From NCBI GenBank assembly GCA_036898135.1, contig CM072526.1:55380329-55444328 (forward strand): DNA of 64,000 nt. The letters run 5' to 3'. The DNA comes from Oncomelania hupensis (taxonomy: Eukaryota > Mollusca > Gastropoda > Littorinimorpha > Pomatiopsidae). The position numbers were made by a program, and so were the translations under genes. The notes under the pieces were generated by a model that saw only the letters and a list, made by a program, of their open reading frames with translations, did no database searches and had not been told where the DNA came from. This document shows, in pieces, positions 52,528 to 61,389 of this stretch (its first letter is position 1; each line of letters begins with the position of its first letter).

Positions 52528-53124
52528 TTTATTATTATTATGGTGGAATGATTATCCTCAGCTTACAGAGCCAGCATCAATCATGGCTTTCATCAGGTCA
52601 TCATCGCTGTACTTCTTTTTAGTCCAGGGTACAATGAACTGTGTCCTGCTGATAACGGCCGTCTCAAGTTCAAGGTCGCGCGTCAAGTTGAGCAGAGGGT
52701 TGGAAAGACTTGCTACGTTTAAGATACTTGCTCCCAAGTCCACCTCTAATCCTGAGAAATAAAGAAACAACACAACTTTATTAAATATCTATCAACCCTG
52801 ATGATCATTTTTCAAAATCCTTGAAAATTGACGTGGGATACCTACAAGAAAGAAGAAGAAGTAAAGCTTACCTCTAGCTCTAGGGTTCTTCAGTCTGTCT
52901 GTCCACACACGTCCTCCATACCTCTCACGACGTGCTTCATACACCCTCACAACATATCGCCCACGACCGAGATTTGAAATCTGGCGTGCAGCTGCCAAAC
53001 CAGCGATACCTCCACCAATCACTATCACCTCTTTCTCACGGACTGCTTCATCACTGCTACATATGATGAGTAAAGACGCCATCACTATCACGTGTTGCAG
53101 CAATGTGCTTATTGGAGTCCTCAT
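39307..53124 (-). CDS. Gene 2: FAD-dependent amine oxidase, secretory, KDEL-ending
   Basis: Eight exons with matching phases give a complete 553-residue protein. Residues 1-24 (MRTPISTLLQHVIVMASLLI..) look like a signal peptide. The FAD-binding dinucleotide fold follows (VIVIGGGIAGLAAA, then VYEARRERYGGRVWT), and near the end of the catalytic part PNIYFAGEHTAFRGHGSLQGAY, the C-terminal FAD motif of the polyamine oxidase/LSD1/L-amino-acid oxidase family. Members oxidise amines and release hydrogen peroxide; the substrate cannot be read here. Beyond the family's usual end there is a tail of about 75 residues rich in Glu and Lys that ends KDEL, the ER retrieval signal. Signal peptide plus KDEL implies the ER lumen. 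Confidence 0.88.
39755..40621. repeat. Satellite array, left part (31-bp unit, intron 7 of gene 2)
   Basis: Units of 31 bp, 'ctactgatagccacaacctctgtcacacatttc', some with an extra 10 bp 'acatagccac'. The array continues at 43957 after the inserted LINE. Confidence 0.95.
40622..43956 (-). mobile_element. Near full-length EN-RT LINE with GGATA-type tail, inserted in the satellite
   Basis: 3335 bp flanked by a 9-bp target duplication, gccacaacc (40613-40621 and 43957-43965). The minus strand encodes an endonuclease ('GTWNVRTL' near 43550, 'VQGDWNAKVG', 'GSDHDLVMM') then, after one frameshift near 42815, a 698-codon frame 42735-40639 with RT motifs 'VFIDFKKAFDRVWH', 'GVRQGCLLSP' and 'FADDIDG' and a C-terminal '[13 protein letters not shown]' block. 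The tail is (GGATA)n. The clade (RTE- or I-like) is not resolved. It is the master-like copy for fragments at 2875, 10742, 12565, 28738, 48825 and 62935. Confidence 0.93.
43957..45225. repeat. Satellite array, right part (31-bp unit)
   Basis: Continues the array at 39755-40621. A variant 'acagcatctgt' for 'acaacctctgt' is concentrated at 44165-45150 and is absent from the left part, so variants are spatially clustered. Confidence 0.95.
45380..45965. repeat. ~30-bp minisatellite (catcattggtacagctgctgtacagtgcacact)
   Basis: About 19 units with a higher-order duplication: a block of about 148 bp near 45617-45763 recurs near 45765-45912. It begins about 40 bp downstream (gene 2 sense) of the exon 7 donor. 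Confidence 0.93.
46007..46123 (-). CDS. Gene 2 exon 7
   Basis: 117 bp, NNPQLWDVFAEPL to SLQGAYAS with split Gly codons at both ends. Holds the family FAD motif IYFAGEHT. The acceptor is 'cacatgagcag' and the donor 'CAG|gtaagt'. Confidence 0.92.
46124..47280. other. Intron 6 of gene 2, mostly unique
   Basis: (AAT/AAC)n at 46150-46225 and a 60-bp duplication at 46276-46390 ('ggcagtgattgacaataac'). No coding region or known element between 46400 and 47280. Confidence 0.5.
47287..47336. repeat. (CT)n microsatellite
   Basis: About 50 bp of uninterrupted CT dinucleotides. Confidence 0.97.
47429..47540. mobile_element. 112-bp palindromic MITE
   Basis: Ends 'ggggaaagtcgggtaatat' and, inverted, 'gggaaaagtcgggtaatat', with TA on both sides (47427-47428 and 47541-47542). 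The whole is nearly one hairpin. Confidence 0.75.
47541..48115. other. Intron 6 of gene 2, no recognised feature
   Basis: Unique-looking sequence with no open frame or repeat that I recognise. Confidence 0.5.
48116..48765. repeat. ~23-bp minisatellite (gctatagtctccacactgacggt)
   Basis: About 27 units; variants with 'acattgacagt' cluster in the second half. Confidence 0.95.
48825..49206 (-). mobile_element. 3' fragment of GGATA-tail LINE
   Basis: 'cctatcctat' tail at 48823-48833, then the minus-strand C-terminal RT region with frameshifts. 5'-truncated at about 49206. Confidence 0.85.
49220..49420. repeat. AT-rich simple repeats plus 3' fragment of dispersed repeat
   Basis: (AAT)n-type tracts at 49220-49345. 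49349-49410 ('ggtcctgatttggctcggaagagtccgctggacctaaagcaataatc') matches the 3' end of the copy at 57115-57680. Confidence 0.7.
49466..49591 (-). CDS. Gene 2 exon 6
   Basis: 126 bp, LKKLQAAFGDNSV to GGASSYPKV with split Val and Gly codons. Matches the helix-turn region before the last FAD motif in amine oxidases ('RTSWSSDQLAGGASSY'). The acceptor is 'tttttctttccag' and the donor 'TTG|gtaagt'. Confidence 0.9.
49592..50326. other. Intron 5 of gene 2 with a direct duplication
   Basis: A segment of about 110 bp beginning 'tccttgcagcatgaccaagccaac' occurs at 49956-50064 and 50126-50236 with small differences. No gene. Confidence 0.75.
50327..50551 (-). CDS. Gene 2 exon 5
   Basis: 225 bp, VSDGNKVIVEFDTAFW to DEQVRSL with split Gly codons. 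The acceptor is 'cactttgacag' and the donor 'CTTG|gtaaga'. The 'G...KVIVEF' strand fits the amine-oxidase substrate domain. Confidence 0.92.
50552..51374. other. Intron 4 of gene 2
   Basis: 50680-50762 has short 'gtatgctgggg' repeats. 51150-51362 is a 38-40-bp minisatellite of five units ('aacacttgtgttccaaatgctagtaccatc') that begins about 10 bp from the exon 4 donor. The remainder is unremarkable. Confidence 0.8.
51375..51613 (-). CDS. Gene 2 exon 4
   Basis: 239 bp, LAGGTLDEPPLKIS to QYQWALTHM with split codons. Contains 'VTADEVIVAVPGAVI', the conserved family segment preceding the catalytic pocket. The acceptor is 'ttaatttccag' and the donor 'ATGG|gtgaga'. Confidence 0.92.
51835..52073 (-). 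CDS. Gene 2 exon 3
   Basis: 239 bp, phase 0 in, 2 out, VISKAVNITRMLGQ to GMGELLD and a split Arg codon. The acceptor is 'tctcctgcag' and the donor 'GACAG|gtgggt'. Confidence 0.9.
52074..52566. other. Intron 2 of gene 2
   Basis: Unique sequence followed by (ATT)n-rich DNA at 52380-52545. No gene or element. Confidence 0.6.
52567..52751 (-). CDS. Gene 2 exon 2
   Basis: 185 bp; the first two bases complete Gly. Reads LEVDLGASILNVASL to MIDAGS, out in phase 0. 'VDLGAS' is the conserved family stretch after the first FAD motif. The acceptor is 'atttctcag' and the donor 'TCT|gtaagc'. Confidence 0.92.
52872..53124 (-). CDS. Gene 2 exon 1
   Basis: 253 bp from ATG at 53122-53124. The start was chosen because it gives a hydrophobic signal peptide just before the FAD fold. 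An upstream in-frame ATG at 53283 is possible, but the preceding 'attgcag' may be an acceptor from a 5' UTR exon. Contains GGGIAGLAAA and YGGRVW. The donor is 'AGAG|gtaagc'. Confidence 0.88.
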
Positions 53125-53439
53125 TGTTTCTGCAATGACAATGTGTGTATGTTTTGTTACAAATGATTGGTTCAACTCTACCACATGTGTACTGTAAACC
53201 AACAAAAGGATGTTGTATTTGCCCAATTCAAATGTACACACACGGTTCACGTGTATAATTATATAATTAAATATAACTATCAAATGTTTTTGCTTTGATG
53301 TAATGTCACTGAATTACAATAACATGATACTAATTTATTAGCCTAATTCACGATCACTGACTGTGAGTGTGACTATGATTGACACAAATAATGATTCTGA
53401 TTCTGATTAGTACGTCGTTTATCATCCAGAAATCTGGCG

Positions 53440-56345
53440 TTGGTACGACGGTGAGGGGTGCGCAGCACGGTGTTGTTAGTGGCGCTGGGCTGCCGTCAGC
53501 GCGGATTTAAAAGAGTCCACTGATGTTGAGTGGACAGTTGAGTTGTCCAGTTTGTTCCAGGCTATTATTGTTCTTGGAAAGAATGAGTGGCGGTATTGTT
53601 CTGTGTTGCAGCTTGGGACGACGAAGCAGCGATCGTTGTTCCTGATATGGTTATCTATTGGGTTGTTAGTTACATAGTCCTTTTGGTAGTTACTAGGACG
53701 TATTTTGCGTCCGGGTTTTAGTGGGGTAAGGAATTGGTCAGCAGTGAGCAGGGATTGCCGGCACCAGCCCCTCCACCACCTTGTAGAAGACTGTCAGCCT
53801 CAGCTGTTCGCGTCGTTCTTGCAGTGTAGGGAGGTTATGCTTCTTCAGGAGACCCGTAACAAAACCAGGAGTTGTCGACCTGTAGTCTCTCGATATGAAG
53901 CGTGCTGCGTTCCGCTGTACTCGCTCCAACTTGTCGATGTCCTGCTTCTGGTATGGGTCCCAGATGATGGCTCCGTATTCCATTAGTGGGCGGACTAGGG
54001 CTAGGTATTTTATTTATTTTTAGACCTTGCATCTAGATCTGACAATGTTACTTTAACTGAAGTTCTTATAACTCCGAAAGCAGTTCAGTAGAAGTTGAGC
54101 AAGTTAGATCCAAGTAAGGCTTTTGGCCCAGATGGTATACCGTCCAGAGTCTTAAAAGAAGCAAGTAAAGAGTTATCAGTACCACTTTGCCAACTTTTTA
54201 ATAAGTCCTTAGAGGAGGGAGTTGTACCATTGGACTGGAGAAGAGCCAATGTCACCGCCTTATTTAAAAAAGGCAGTAGAAGTGATGCAGGAAACTATAG
54301 ACCTGTCAGTTTAACTTGTATTTTATGTAAAGTGCTTGAATCATTTGTCAGAGATGCTATCGTTAACCATATGACTCTTTGCTCTCTGTACACGGAATGC
54401 CAGCATGGTTTTCGTAAAGGTAGGTCATGTGTGACGCAACTCTTGCAGGTAATGGAAGACTTTACGAAAATGTTTGACAGTGGGGAGAGTTTTGATGTGC
54501 TTTACTTGGACTTTCGCAAGGCATTTGACTCTGTACCTCATGCAAGACTTTTAGTTAAACTAAAATCCTACGGGATCACTGGGCACGTATTACAATGGAT
54601 CAAGTGCTTTCTGGAAGGAAGAACCCAGCGTGTCAGAGTTGGAAATTATTTCTCAGGTAACGAGCCAGTTCTGAGTGGTATACCACAAGGCAGTATTTTG
54701 GGTCCCATTCTTTTTACAATTTTTATAAATGACTTACCTGACAAAGTATCTAGTAATTGTAGCATTTTTGCAGATGACACTAAACTATATAATGTGACAT
54801 CTAAGTGCGATAAATTACAAAAAGATATAGATAGTCTTCTGAGTTGGTCAGATACCTGGCAATTGCATTTTAATGCATCAAAATGTAACGTACTCCATAT
54901 GGGTAAGAAAAATCCTGGACATGACTATTTGATGACCACAGGTGACGACAGAGTGACGATTGACCATAATAGTGAGGAAAAAGATTTGGGGGTTACTTTT
55001 GATACAAACCTAAACTTTGATAAACACATAAACAATGCAATTTCCAAGGCTAATAAAATGCTCGGTATCATACGCCGATCTTTTACTTACTTGGATAGTG
55101 ATACCTTAACCCGCCTGTATAAATCGCATGTAAGGCCACATCTTGAATATGCGAATGTGATATGGTTTCCGTATCTTAAGAAGCAGTCATCTGCTTTGGA
55201 GAGAGTACAAAGAAGAGCGACTCGGATGATTAAATCGCTGAGACAATTGCCATATTCAGAGAGATTGAGAGTTTTGGATTTGCCCTCTCTGAAATTTAGA
55301 AGATTGAGAGGTGACCTGATCCAGACTTACAAGATTTTTAATGGGATTGACAACATTGATGTTAACACTTTGTTTCAGTTGAATACTAACTCCAGAACAA
55401 GAAACTCACAGGACAATATTCTTATAAGACATTGCCGCACAAACAAAAGAAAATACTCATTCTCCTACAGAGTTGCGCCCATATGGAATAAATTGCCAGT
55501 TGATACTAAAAGAGCTAACAACCTGAACACTTTTAAAAATCTTCTGGAAAAGGTAATTTCCATACAGAAATCAAAATTTGAGTATGATGACTAATTAGCA
55601 TACTATCTTTAGTATTCCCCTAACTACCGCAAATGGAACCGGACAAGTAAAAATGCCCAAAATAAAAGGGACATTCAAAAAGCCGCGAGGCTTATACAAG
55701 TCCCTCCAAACTAAACTAAACTAAAACTAAACTAGGTAGGCTGTTTTCTTGCATGGGGTTGGGCAGTGACGGAGGTTTCTGCGGATAAATCCAAGAGTGG
55801 AGTTCGCTTTTTTGGTGATGTTGCTAATGTGGCTGCTCCACTTTAGGTCTTTGGAGATGAGGATACCGAGGTAGGGGTTGGTGGAAACATTCTGGAGGAT
55901 GGTTTTATTTAGGGTGTACATGAAACTGGAGTTGGGTGAGCGCGCAAGGGACATGACGTAGCAGTTGGTCGCGTTAAAGCGCATGCCCCATCTTTCAACC
56001 CAGTCCTCAAGACTCTTCAAGTCTTCTTGTAGGGTGAAGTGGTCGTTGAAAGACTTGATCTCCCTGTAGATGAGGCAGTCATCGGCGAAGAGCCTAACTT
56101 GGGATTTGACTGCCTCTGGGAGATCGTTGATGTGGACTAGAAAGAGGAGTGGGCCTAGTACGGTGCCTTGTGGGACTCCAGACTCGACTGGCGTTGAGGC
56201 GGATGCTGTGCCTTCGATCACAACTTACATGCTGCGTTCTGTTAAGAAGCACTGGAGCCAGTTGTGCAGGGAGCCTGTGATTCCGTAGTTCGTCAGTTTG
56301 TGGGAGCCTGTCGTGGGGGACCGTGTCAAAATAAACGCAAGCCAA
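53440..56345 (-). mobile_element. CR1-type LINE relic, split by a younger insertion
   Basis: The minus strand from 56345 encodes RT pieces ('VPQGTVLGPLLF', 'FADDCLIY') down to 'CKKTAYL' at 55739. The frame resumes at about 54001 with 'LVRPLMEYGAIIWDPY' and the C-terminal block near 53500. The break is the insertion at 54008-55731. Several frameshifts lie upstream near 56221-56345. Confidence 0.88.
54008..55731 (+). mobile_element. 5'-truncated CR1-like LINE with intact RT frame
   Basis: 1724 bp flanked by the 7-bp target duplication ctaggta (54001-54007 and 55732-55738). An uninterrupted 499-codon frame (54095-55594) has RT motifs GPDGIPSRVL, LDFRKAFDSVPH (about 139-150), GIPQGSILGP (195-204) and FADD (225-228), and a C-terminal 'LEYANVIWFPYL' block. 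The tail is (ctaaa)n at about 55710-55731. The endonuclease half is missing, so it is a dead-on-arrival but young copy. Confidence 0.93.
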
Positions 56346-57114
56346 CAACTTTAATTCAACTAGATCGTTACATTAACAGTATGTGATATTGCTGATACAA
56401 AATGCTAGAGTTTATTTGACTTTGTCTGATAAAACAATTTAATTACCTGTTTTTGCCTCTGCGTCTAATCTCACACGGAAGCACACGCACATTTTTTCCG
56501 AATTCTGCGCCCTTGAACTTCCTGTTCTCCAATGCTTAAGAGTTAAAAGGGGAAGTAATAAAATACCCTACTCTCAACTCCCTTTTATTTGGGGAGAGTT
56601 TGAGAACGAGAATTGTTTTATATGTTTAATAGTTTTCTCATTACGTGTTGTTTGTTATTTGTTAAAGGGCATGAAATTGAATACGACACAATGCAATACA
56701 AAATTTCGTCCTTATTGACTTTAAGGAAGAACAAATGAAATTGTCCTCCCCTAGACTTTCTTTGACTCATGGGATGGCTTTGGACTAACAACAATTTTCA
56801 GATCATGAGGATTAATCTGGTTTCCTCCTTCCCTTCAGTACTGCTATTATATGCAGTCCATCTGATAGAGAAAACAAATCACAAATAAAACTTGTTCATT
56901 TGTTTTTTCTTAAGAGCACACTCCTTTCATTTACTCCACATGTTTGAATGAAGGATGCTTGTTAATATGTAAGATTTGTGTAGAGGTTATGATAATAAAG
57001 GTTATAATAATCATATATTTAATAAAAGAAGAAGAAGAAAATAAAAGTGAAGAAGAAAAGAAGATGAAATGGACAAGAAAAGATAAAAATCAAAGAAAAA
57101 GAAACTTTGTCACC
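56346..57114. other. Intergenic, no recognised feature
   Basis: AT-rich sequence between the LINE nest and the dispersed repeat. An A/G-rich tract lies at 57025-57100. No open frame of note. Confidence 0.55.
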
Positions 57115-57680
57115 TAAAAGGCACCCCCGTTGGAGTGCCGGGGGTTTTAGTATAAATAGTATCCCCACTTTCTGGAAATTTAGCGCTTTAAATTCCCACT
57201 GTCGCTGTCTTTCTCATTCCTGCTCTGTTCTATCAATCTGCTATACTATCTTTTTCTTCGCTAGACCAGTCACCTACCTTTTTTCTTGAAAACTCTTTTC
57301 CGGGACAAGACTCCTTATTTGTGTGTGAGGTCTGTTGGATCAGCTTGGGAATATTGGACCCTTTCTGCCAAGTGGTCACTAGGGCTTCCTATGATGTTAT
57401 TATTTAGCAATGTAGGCATTTTATATGTATGTGTTTGTTGATAATTTATAATGTTTGTATTCCATTTTGTTTTTGTAAATGGGGGTTCGATAAATTAGAG
57501 TATAGCCTTAGCGTCCCATGCATGGGATGTCTTTATTGTAAAGTGACTTGCTGGAGGAGAGCATTCAGTTTTACCACTAGGGTTGTTTCAGCAGATCTTT
57601 TATGCGGATCAGGGGTTGTCCGGTCCTGATTTGGCTCAAAAGAGTCCGCTGAACCTAAAGCAATAATCATGTAATGTAAT
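57115..57680 (+). repeat. Dispersed ~570-bp repeat, full copy
   Basis: From 'aaaggcacccccgttggagtgccgggggtttt' to 'aaagcaataatcatgtaatgtaatctaaaaggcac'. 'taaaaggcac' occurs at both ends (57115-57124 and 57683-57691 region), a possible target duplication. Confidence 0.75.
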
Positions 57681-57767
57681 CTAAAAGGCACAAGCAACAA
57701 TTACATAAAGCTACAAAAAAATTTCAACACAAACCACTGTACTGTCATGGTAATGATATTTTAGTAT

Positions 57768-57773
57768 TTTATT
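57768..57773 (-). promoter_or_regulatory. Candidate polyadenylation signal of RRS1
   Basis: TTTATT on the plus strand reads AATAAA on the minus strand, about 70 bp after the RRS1 stop codon. Confidence 0.5.
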
Positions 57774-57843
57774 TCAGACTCAGCAGACCTCAGGTACAGT
57801 ACATCACACTCACTTCAACACACATAGTAATACGCTGTCAACA

Positions 57844-58042
57844 CTATTTCCCCCGTTTATTGGGACGTCCTTTGTGACCAGCTTTCCTAGCCTCAAATCT
57901 GTTGCCAGTCTTGGCTGAAGCTTTGCTAGCTTCAAATCTGTTGCCACCCTTGGCTGAAGCTTTCCACCCCTTGCCTTTACCACCCCCTCCACCACCACTC
58001 TTCTTGTGCTTCTTGCCTGCTCCATCCTTCTTTGACCGCGCC
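57844..58042 (-). CDS. RRS1: RRS1 last exon
   Basis: 199 bp, ARSKKDGAGKKHKKS to GRPNKRGK and stop. A short internal repeat (KASAKGGNRFEAS / KASAKTGNRFEAR) is visible. The acceptor is 'gtgtttcag'. Confidence 0.88.
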
Positions 58043-60507
58043 CTGAAACACAAAAGGCACTGTGTTAACGTAAGACCTATAGGTCAATACAAAAAGACAT
58101 AGCGGTAACTTTATATCAGGATATCCCTCGGCCTAATTTCCGTGGAGTTATTAATAGCTTCGAACTGAGGCAGCACAGTCACTATGGTATCTATGATCGC
58201 AGTTACATACTCTATGCATAATAATGCCTAAAGATCACTACAAAAGACAAAGTGATAACATTATAATAAGACCTAAAAATCATTACAAAAGACATAATGA
58301 TAACATTATAATAAGACCTAAAGATAACATTATAATAATACCTAAAGATCACTACAAAAGGCTACACAATAAGGTTGTATAACAAACTTACTGAACAAGT
58401 TTAATACATTTTCGTCGATTTATAAAATAAATTCATTTCTTCAGCTATTAATTAAATCTTGTGAGCGTATATCAAGAATAACAGTAGGTGTACTGTGTTG
58501 CCAAGATCATGAATTATCACCGTAATCCATCATCATCATTGTCATCCTCATCATCACCATCCATCCACCTCAACCCATTTCTCTCCTACTCCTTTATTTT
58601 GTGTACCTGTCCACCTGCTCCTTGTGCAAAACATCGTTGGCAGCCTTGTTAGTGTTGAGCACAGGTATACCCTCAGCGATGCGCTTGGCTATCTTCTTCT
58701 GACGTTCAATATCATCTTTAGACTCGTTGCTGTCAAACTACAAAACAAAAGATATATTCCTACATCAAAGTAAAGTGGTATGTTTTACAAGTGTTATAGG
58801 TCTTACAAGTGGTATAAGTCTTACAGGGCACATTATCCAGCTCACAGGGCTGCTGAAGGTACTGGCTAACCTCAAGATTACACTGATGTCACCCAAGTGT
58901 CTGCACTGCCTGCAACCTTCAACAAGTGGTATAAGTCTTACAGGGCACATTAACCAGCTCACAGGGCTGCTGAAGGTACTGGCTAACCTCAGGATTACAC
59001 TGATGTCACCCAAGTGTCTGCACTGCCTGCAACCTTCAACAAGTGATCCACTAACCCAAAGATGAAGCTTCAATCTGCCTAAAAATCAATACACAAACAC
59101 AACAGTCCTGATACTAAGAATGTATGTACAAAATAACTTTTGCTTGCATGCTGTATAACAATACCACTGTAGGGGGGGGAGGGGGGGGGGGGAACTGCCA
59201 AAATATATAAGGAATTGCCATAGTTTTTCCTAGAGTGGGCAGTATACAAATGTCGGTATTATTATTATTGGCCTAATGGTAGAGCTTTGGCTTGCGGATC
59301 TGAAGGTCCCGTGTTCGAGCCCAAGCCGGGGCATTGTATTGTGTCCTTGAGAAAGACACTTTACTCCCGTTTCCTACTCCTTCGGATGGAGTATAAACCG
59401 AGGTCTAGTCTGTGTCGCATACATTCCATCAAAACGGACTTTAAAGATCCTGACGCTCATGTCCTAGACGGGTGAGTGCCGGTGACAAGAACACACCCAG
59501 CATGCACCTAGGTCCTTCTCCATCCCTTGCTGCCCAGGATTGTGCTCAGTTGTCTGGAGCGTTATTACGATGTGCCCAAAGGCTGCAAGTTGGCGCCTCG
59601 GCCGGCTTGAGTTAGATCCTGTATCGGCCAGCGCCTTGAGCAGCTCTTAAGCTGGAAAAGCGCTATATAAGAACGATGAAATAAAAATAATATTATTGCA
59701 TTCAGATTTGTTTTCATAAATATTTATTTAATAGCGTTCGATCCATTATACGGTATGCACACCAGCTCAATGCCTATGTGAGCAGCATTCTTAATTTCTC
59801 CCACATTTTGCTGGCTGCAGGCTATTTATAGCTTGCCTACACCCTCCCTTTCAGTGAAAGGAAAGGAAAGAAGAGCACCGGCGAAGCTATTTATAGCTAG
59901 CCTGGCTGAACTAACTTCAAAACCTAAAAGCTTTGGTTGAGTCGGTGTGTATGCTTGCAATTTCAAAAGTGATCCGGGATGTACAAAAAATGTTTGCTAC
60001 AGGATTGAATAAACGCCACACAAAAGGCTAACTTTCACCACAACCCACTGAGCCAACCTGTCCAGCCACAGAAGAAATAAACTCAGAATTAACACCACCC
60101 AAGTCTCATACTAACCAATGAGCACTGAAACATCTCTTCCCACATTTACAGAAAATAAAAGCATAACATTTGTTAGAATCAAACCTGAATTGACCAAGAA
60201 CCTAGTCTCACCATCAAACCCCAAAAGTCATCTCTCTGCCAACATCTATAGCAATATAAGTGCTACCTTGCTGCTGGTATGTACAGAAAACTAACTGTAC
60301 CTTTCTTTTCTTGCCCAGACCTTTGAGCTTTTCTTTGGGCAGTGTGTCCATGAACTTTCCCAAAGAAGCCGTGGACTTGTGTGTGATGGCCAGTGCTTTA
60401 CCCAGCGTTTCTTTGCTGGGGTTTTCTGTCGGTGTCAACTCCAAACCACGAACTGCAAACACATGACTGATCATAACATTTGTAAAGCAATTATTCAACA
60501 TCTACTC

Positions 60508-60539
<32 letters not shown>

Positions 60540-61168
60540 GTCCCTCAGTCGATCAGTCATTGAGAAGACATAAGGTATTCTGATGCAGGGAGTTTTCCCC
60601 ACTTGGGTGGTCAGCAGCCGTCGTCAAAAAGCTTGGCATGTCCAACATCGGTTATGTTTTGACATCATCTCCATCAGACTCATGAAGAAACAAACGTACA
60701 AACAAAAATAATTTAATTTGGATATAAAAATATATTTAAAAAACAACTTAACATATGGGCTACAATTGGGGTGGCCCTGACTGACACAGACCTGCCCTTG
60801 TGACAGAATGACCCAGTTCTTTAACATGCTGCTGCAAAGACATGGTGCAATGAGAACCACCATATAAAACTACCACAGGGAGTCCAACTCCTGGGACACA
60901 AATCTCCCTCCTTTCACCACCAAGATGTAATTCAGGCTCTGCCTTGCACAACAGGCCATTAAGTGTGACAACGTGAATGTGTTTGACTTTGGACAATGCC
61001 TTCAGCAGCTCTGTGAGCACAGTGTACAAACAATTGTGCAACGTTATCATGACTGCGTACCTTTTGACTTGGTAGCCCTGGCCAAGTTTCTGAGACGTTG
61101 CAGTTCATTCTTTGCCACTCTCTCTTTCTTGGCCTTCTCTTTCTTCTCAAACTGGTCCTCATTAGGAT
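57844..61168 (-). CDS. RRS1: Gene 3: RRS1 ribosome biogenesis factor, C-terminal four exons
   Basis: RRS1 works in the nucleolus in 60S subunit maturation, helping bring 5S RNP into pre-ribosomes. Four exons with matching phases give about 196 residues. DPNEDQFEKKEKAKKERVAKNE and LQRLRNLARA are the hallmark RRS1 segment; next comes a 'GKALAITHKSTASLGKFMDTLPKEK' segment and a KKRK basic patch, then a helical region and a Lys/Gly-rich tail typical of the family, ending at the stop 57844-57846. About 90-100 N-terminal residues of the family are missing: exon 1 seen here starts at an acceptor, and I found no upstream exon before the window edge at 64000. Introns hold SINE and tandem duplications. 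Confidence 0.88.
58043..58606. other. RRS1 intron, last
   Basis: Near 58230-58360 there are three partial copies of 'aagacctaaagatcactacaaaagacaaagtgataac'. No gene. Confidence 0.6.
58607..58737 (-). CDS. RRS1: RRS1 penultimate exon
   Basis: 131 bp, phase 0 in, 2 out, FDSNESKDDIERQKK to VLHKEQVD and a split Arg codon. The acceptor is 'ttttgttttgtag' and the donor 'GACAG|gtacac'. Confidence 0.88.
58807..59042. repeat. 117-bp direct duplication in RRS1 intron
   Basis: Two near-identical copies starting 'aagtggtataagtcttacag' at 58807 and 58924, in the intron just before the penultimate exon. 117 is a multiple of three, so open frames cross it on both strands. Confidence 0.92.
59165..59200. 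repeat. Poly-G tract
   Basis: Runs of G interrupted by A ('gggggggagggggggggggggaac'). Confidence 0.9.
59266..59695 (+). mobile_element. tRNA-derived SINE
   Basis: The head has A-box 'taatggtagagctttggc' and B-box 'gtgttcgagccc' (59275-59328), then a 'gtccttgagaaagacacttta' central block and the 3' end 'gaaaagcgctatataagaacg', similar to L2-like LINE tails in this window and suggesting mobilisation by such a LINE. It ends in an AATAA-rich tail. A fragment of the same family lies at 62768-62888. Confidence 0.8.
59696..60300. other. RRS1 intron
   Basis: 'ctatttatagctngcct' occurs twice (59821 and 59887). No gene or clear element. Confidence 0.5.
60301..60452 (-). CDS. RRS1: RRS1 second exon of those seen
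   Basis: 152 bp; the first two bases complete Val. Reads RGLELTPTENPSKE to GLGKKRK, phase 0 out. The acceptor is 'catgtgtttgcag' and the donor 'AAG|gtacag'. Confidence 0.9.
60453..61060. other. RRS1 intron
   Basis: (ATC)n at 60508-60538. The rest is unique-looking with no coding region. Confidence 0.55.
61061..61168 (-). CDS. RRS1: RRS1 first exon seen
   Basis: 108 bp with split codons at both ends, DPNEDQFEKKEKAKK to ATKSK. The most conserved family segment. The acceptor is 'gtgattgcag' and the donor 'AAAAG|gtacgc'. Confidence 0.9.
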
Positions 61169-61389
61169 CTGCAATCACACAAAACAATCCATAAATCCAC
61201 AAATCCCTCAACAAATGGCAATCATTACTAGTTGCCACCTACCCAGTAATAATTGATCCTATTTTGTCATGCAAATGTGGCGCAAAGGGAGGTGACTGGT
61301 TAATGCTTGGGAGAGAGGTTGTCTACATTCCATTTGTTGGTTAGACTAGCCTTGGGTGGCTCCTGCTGTGCAGAATCCTTTGGTGTAGC

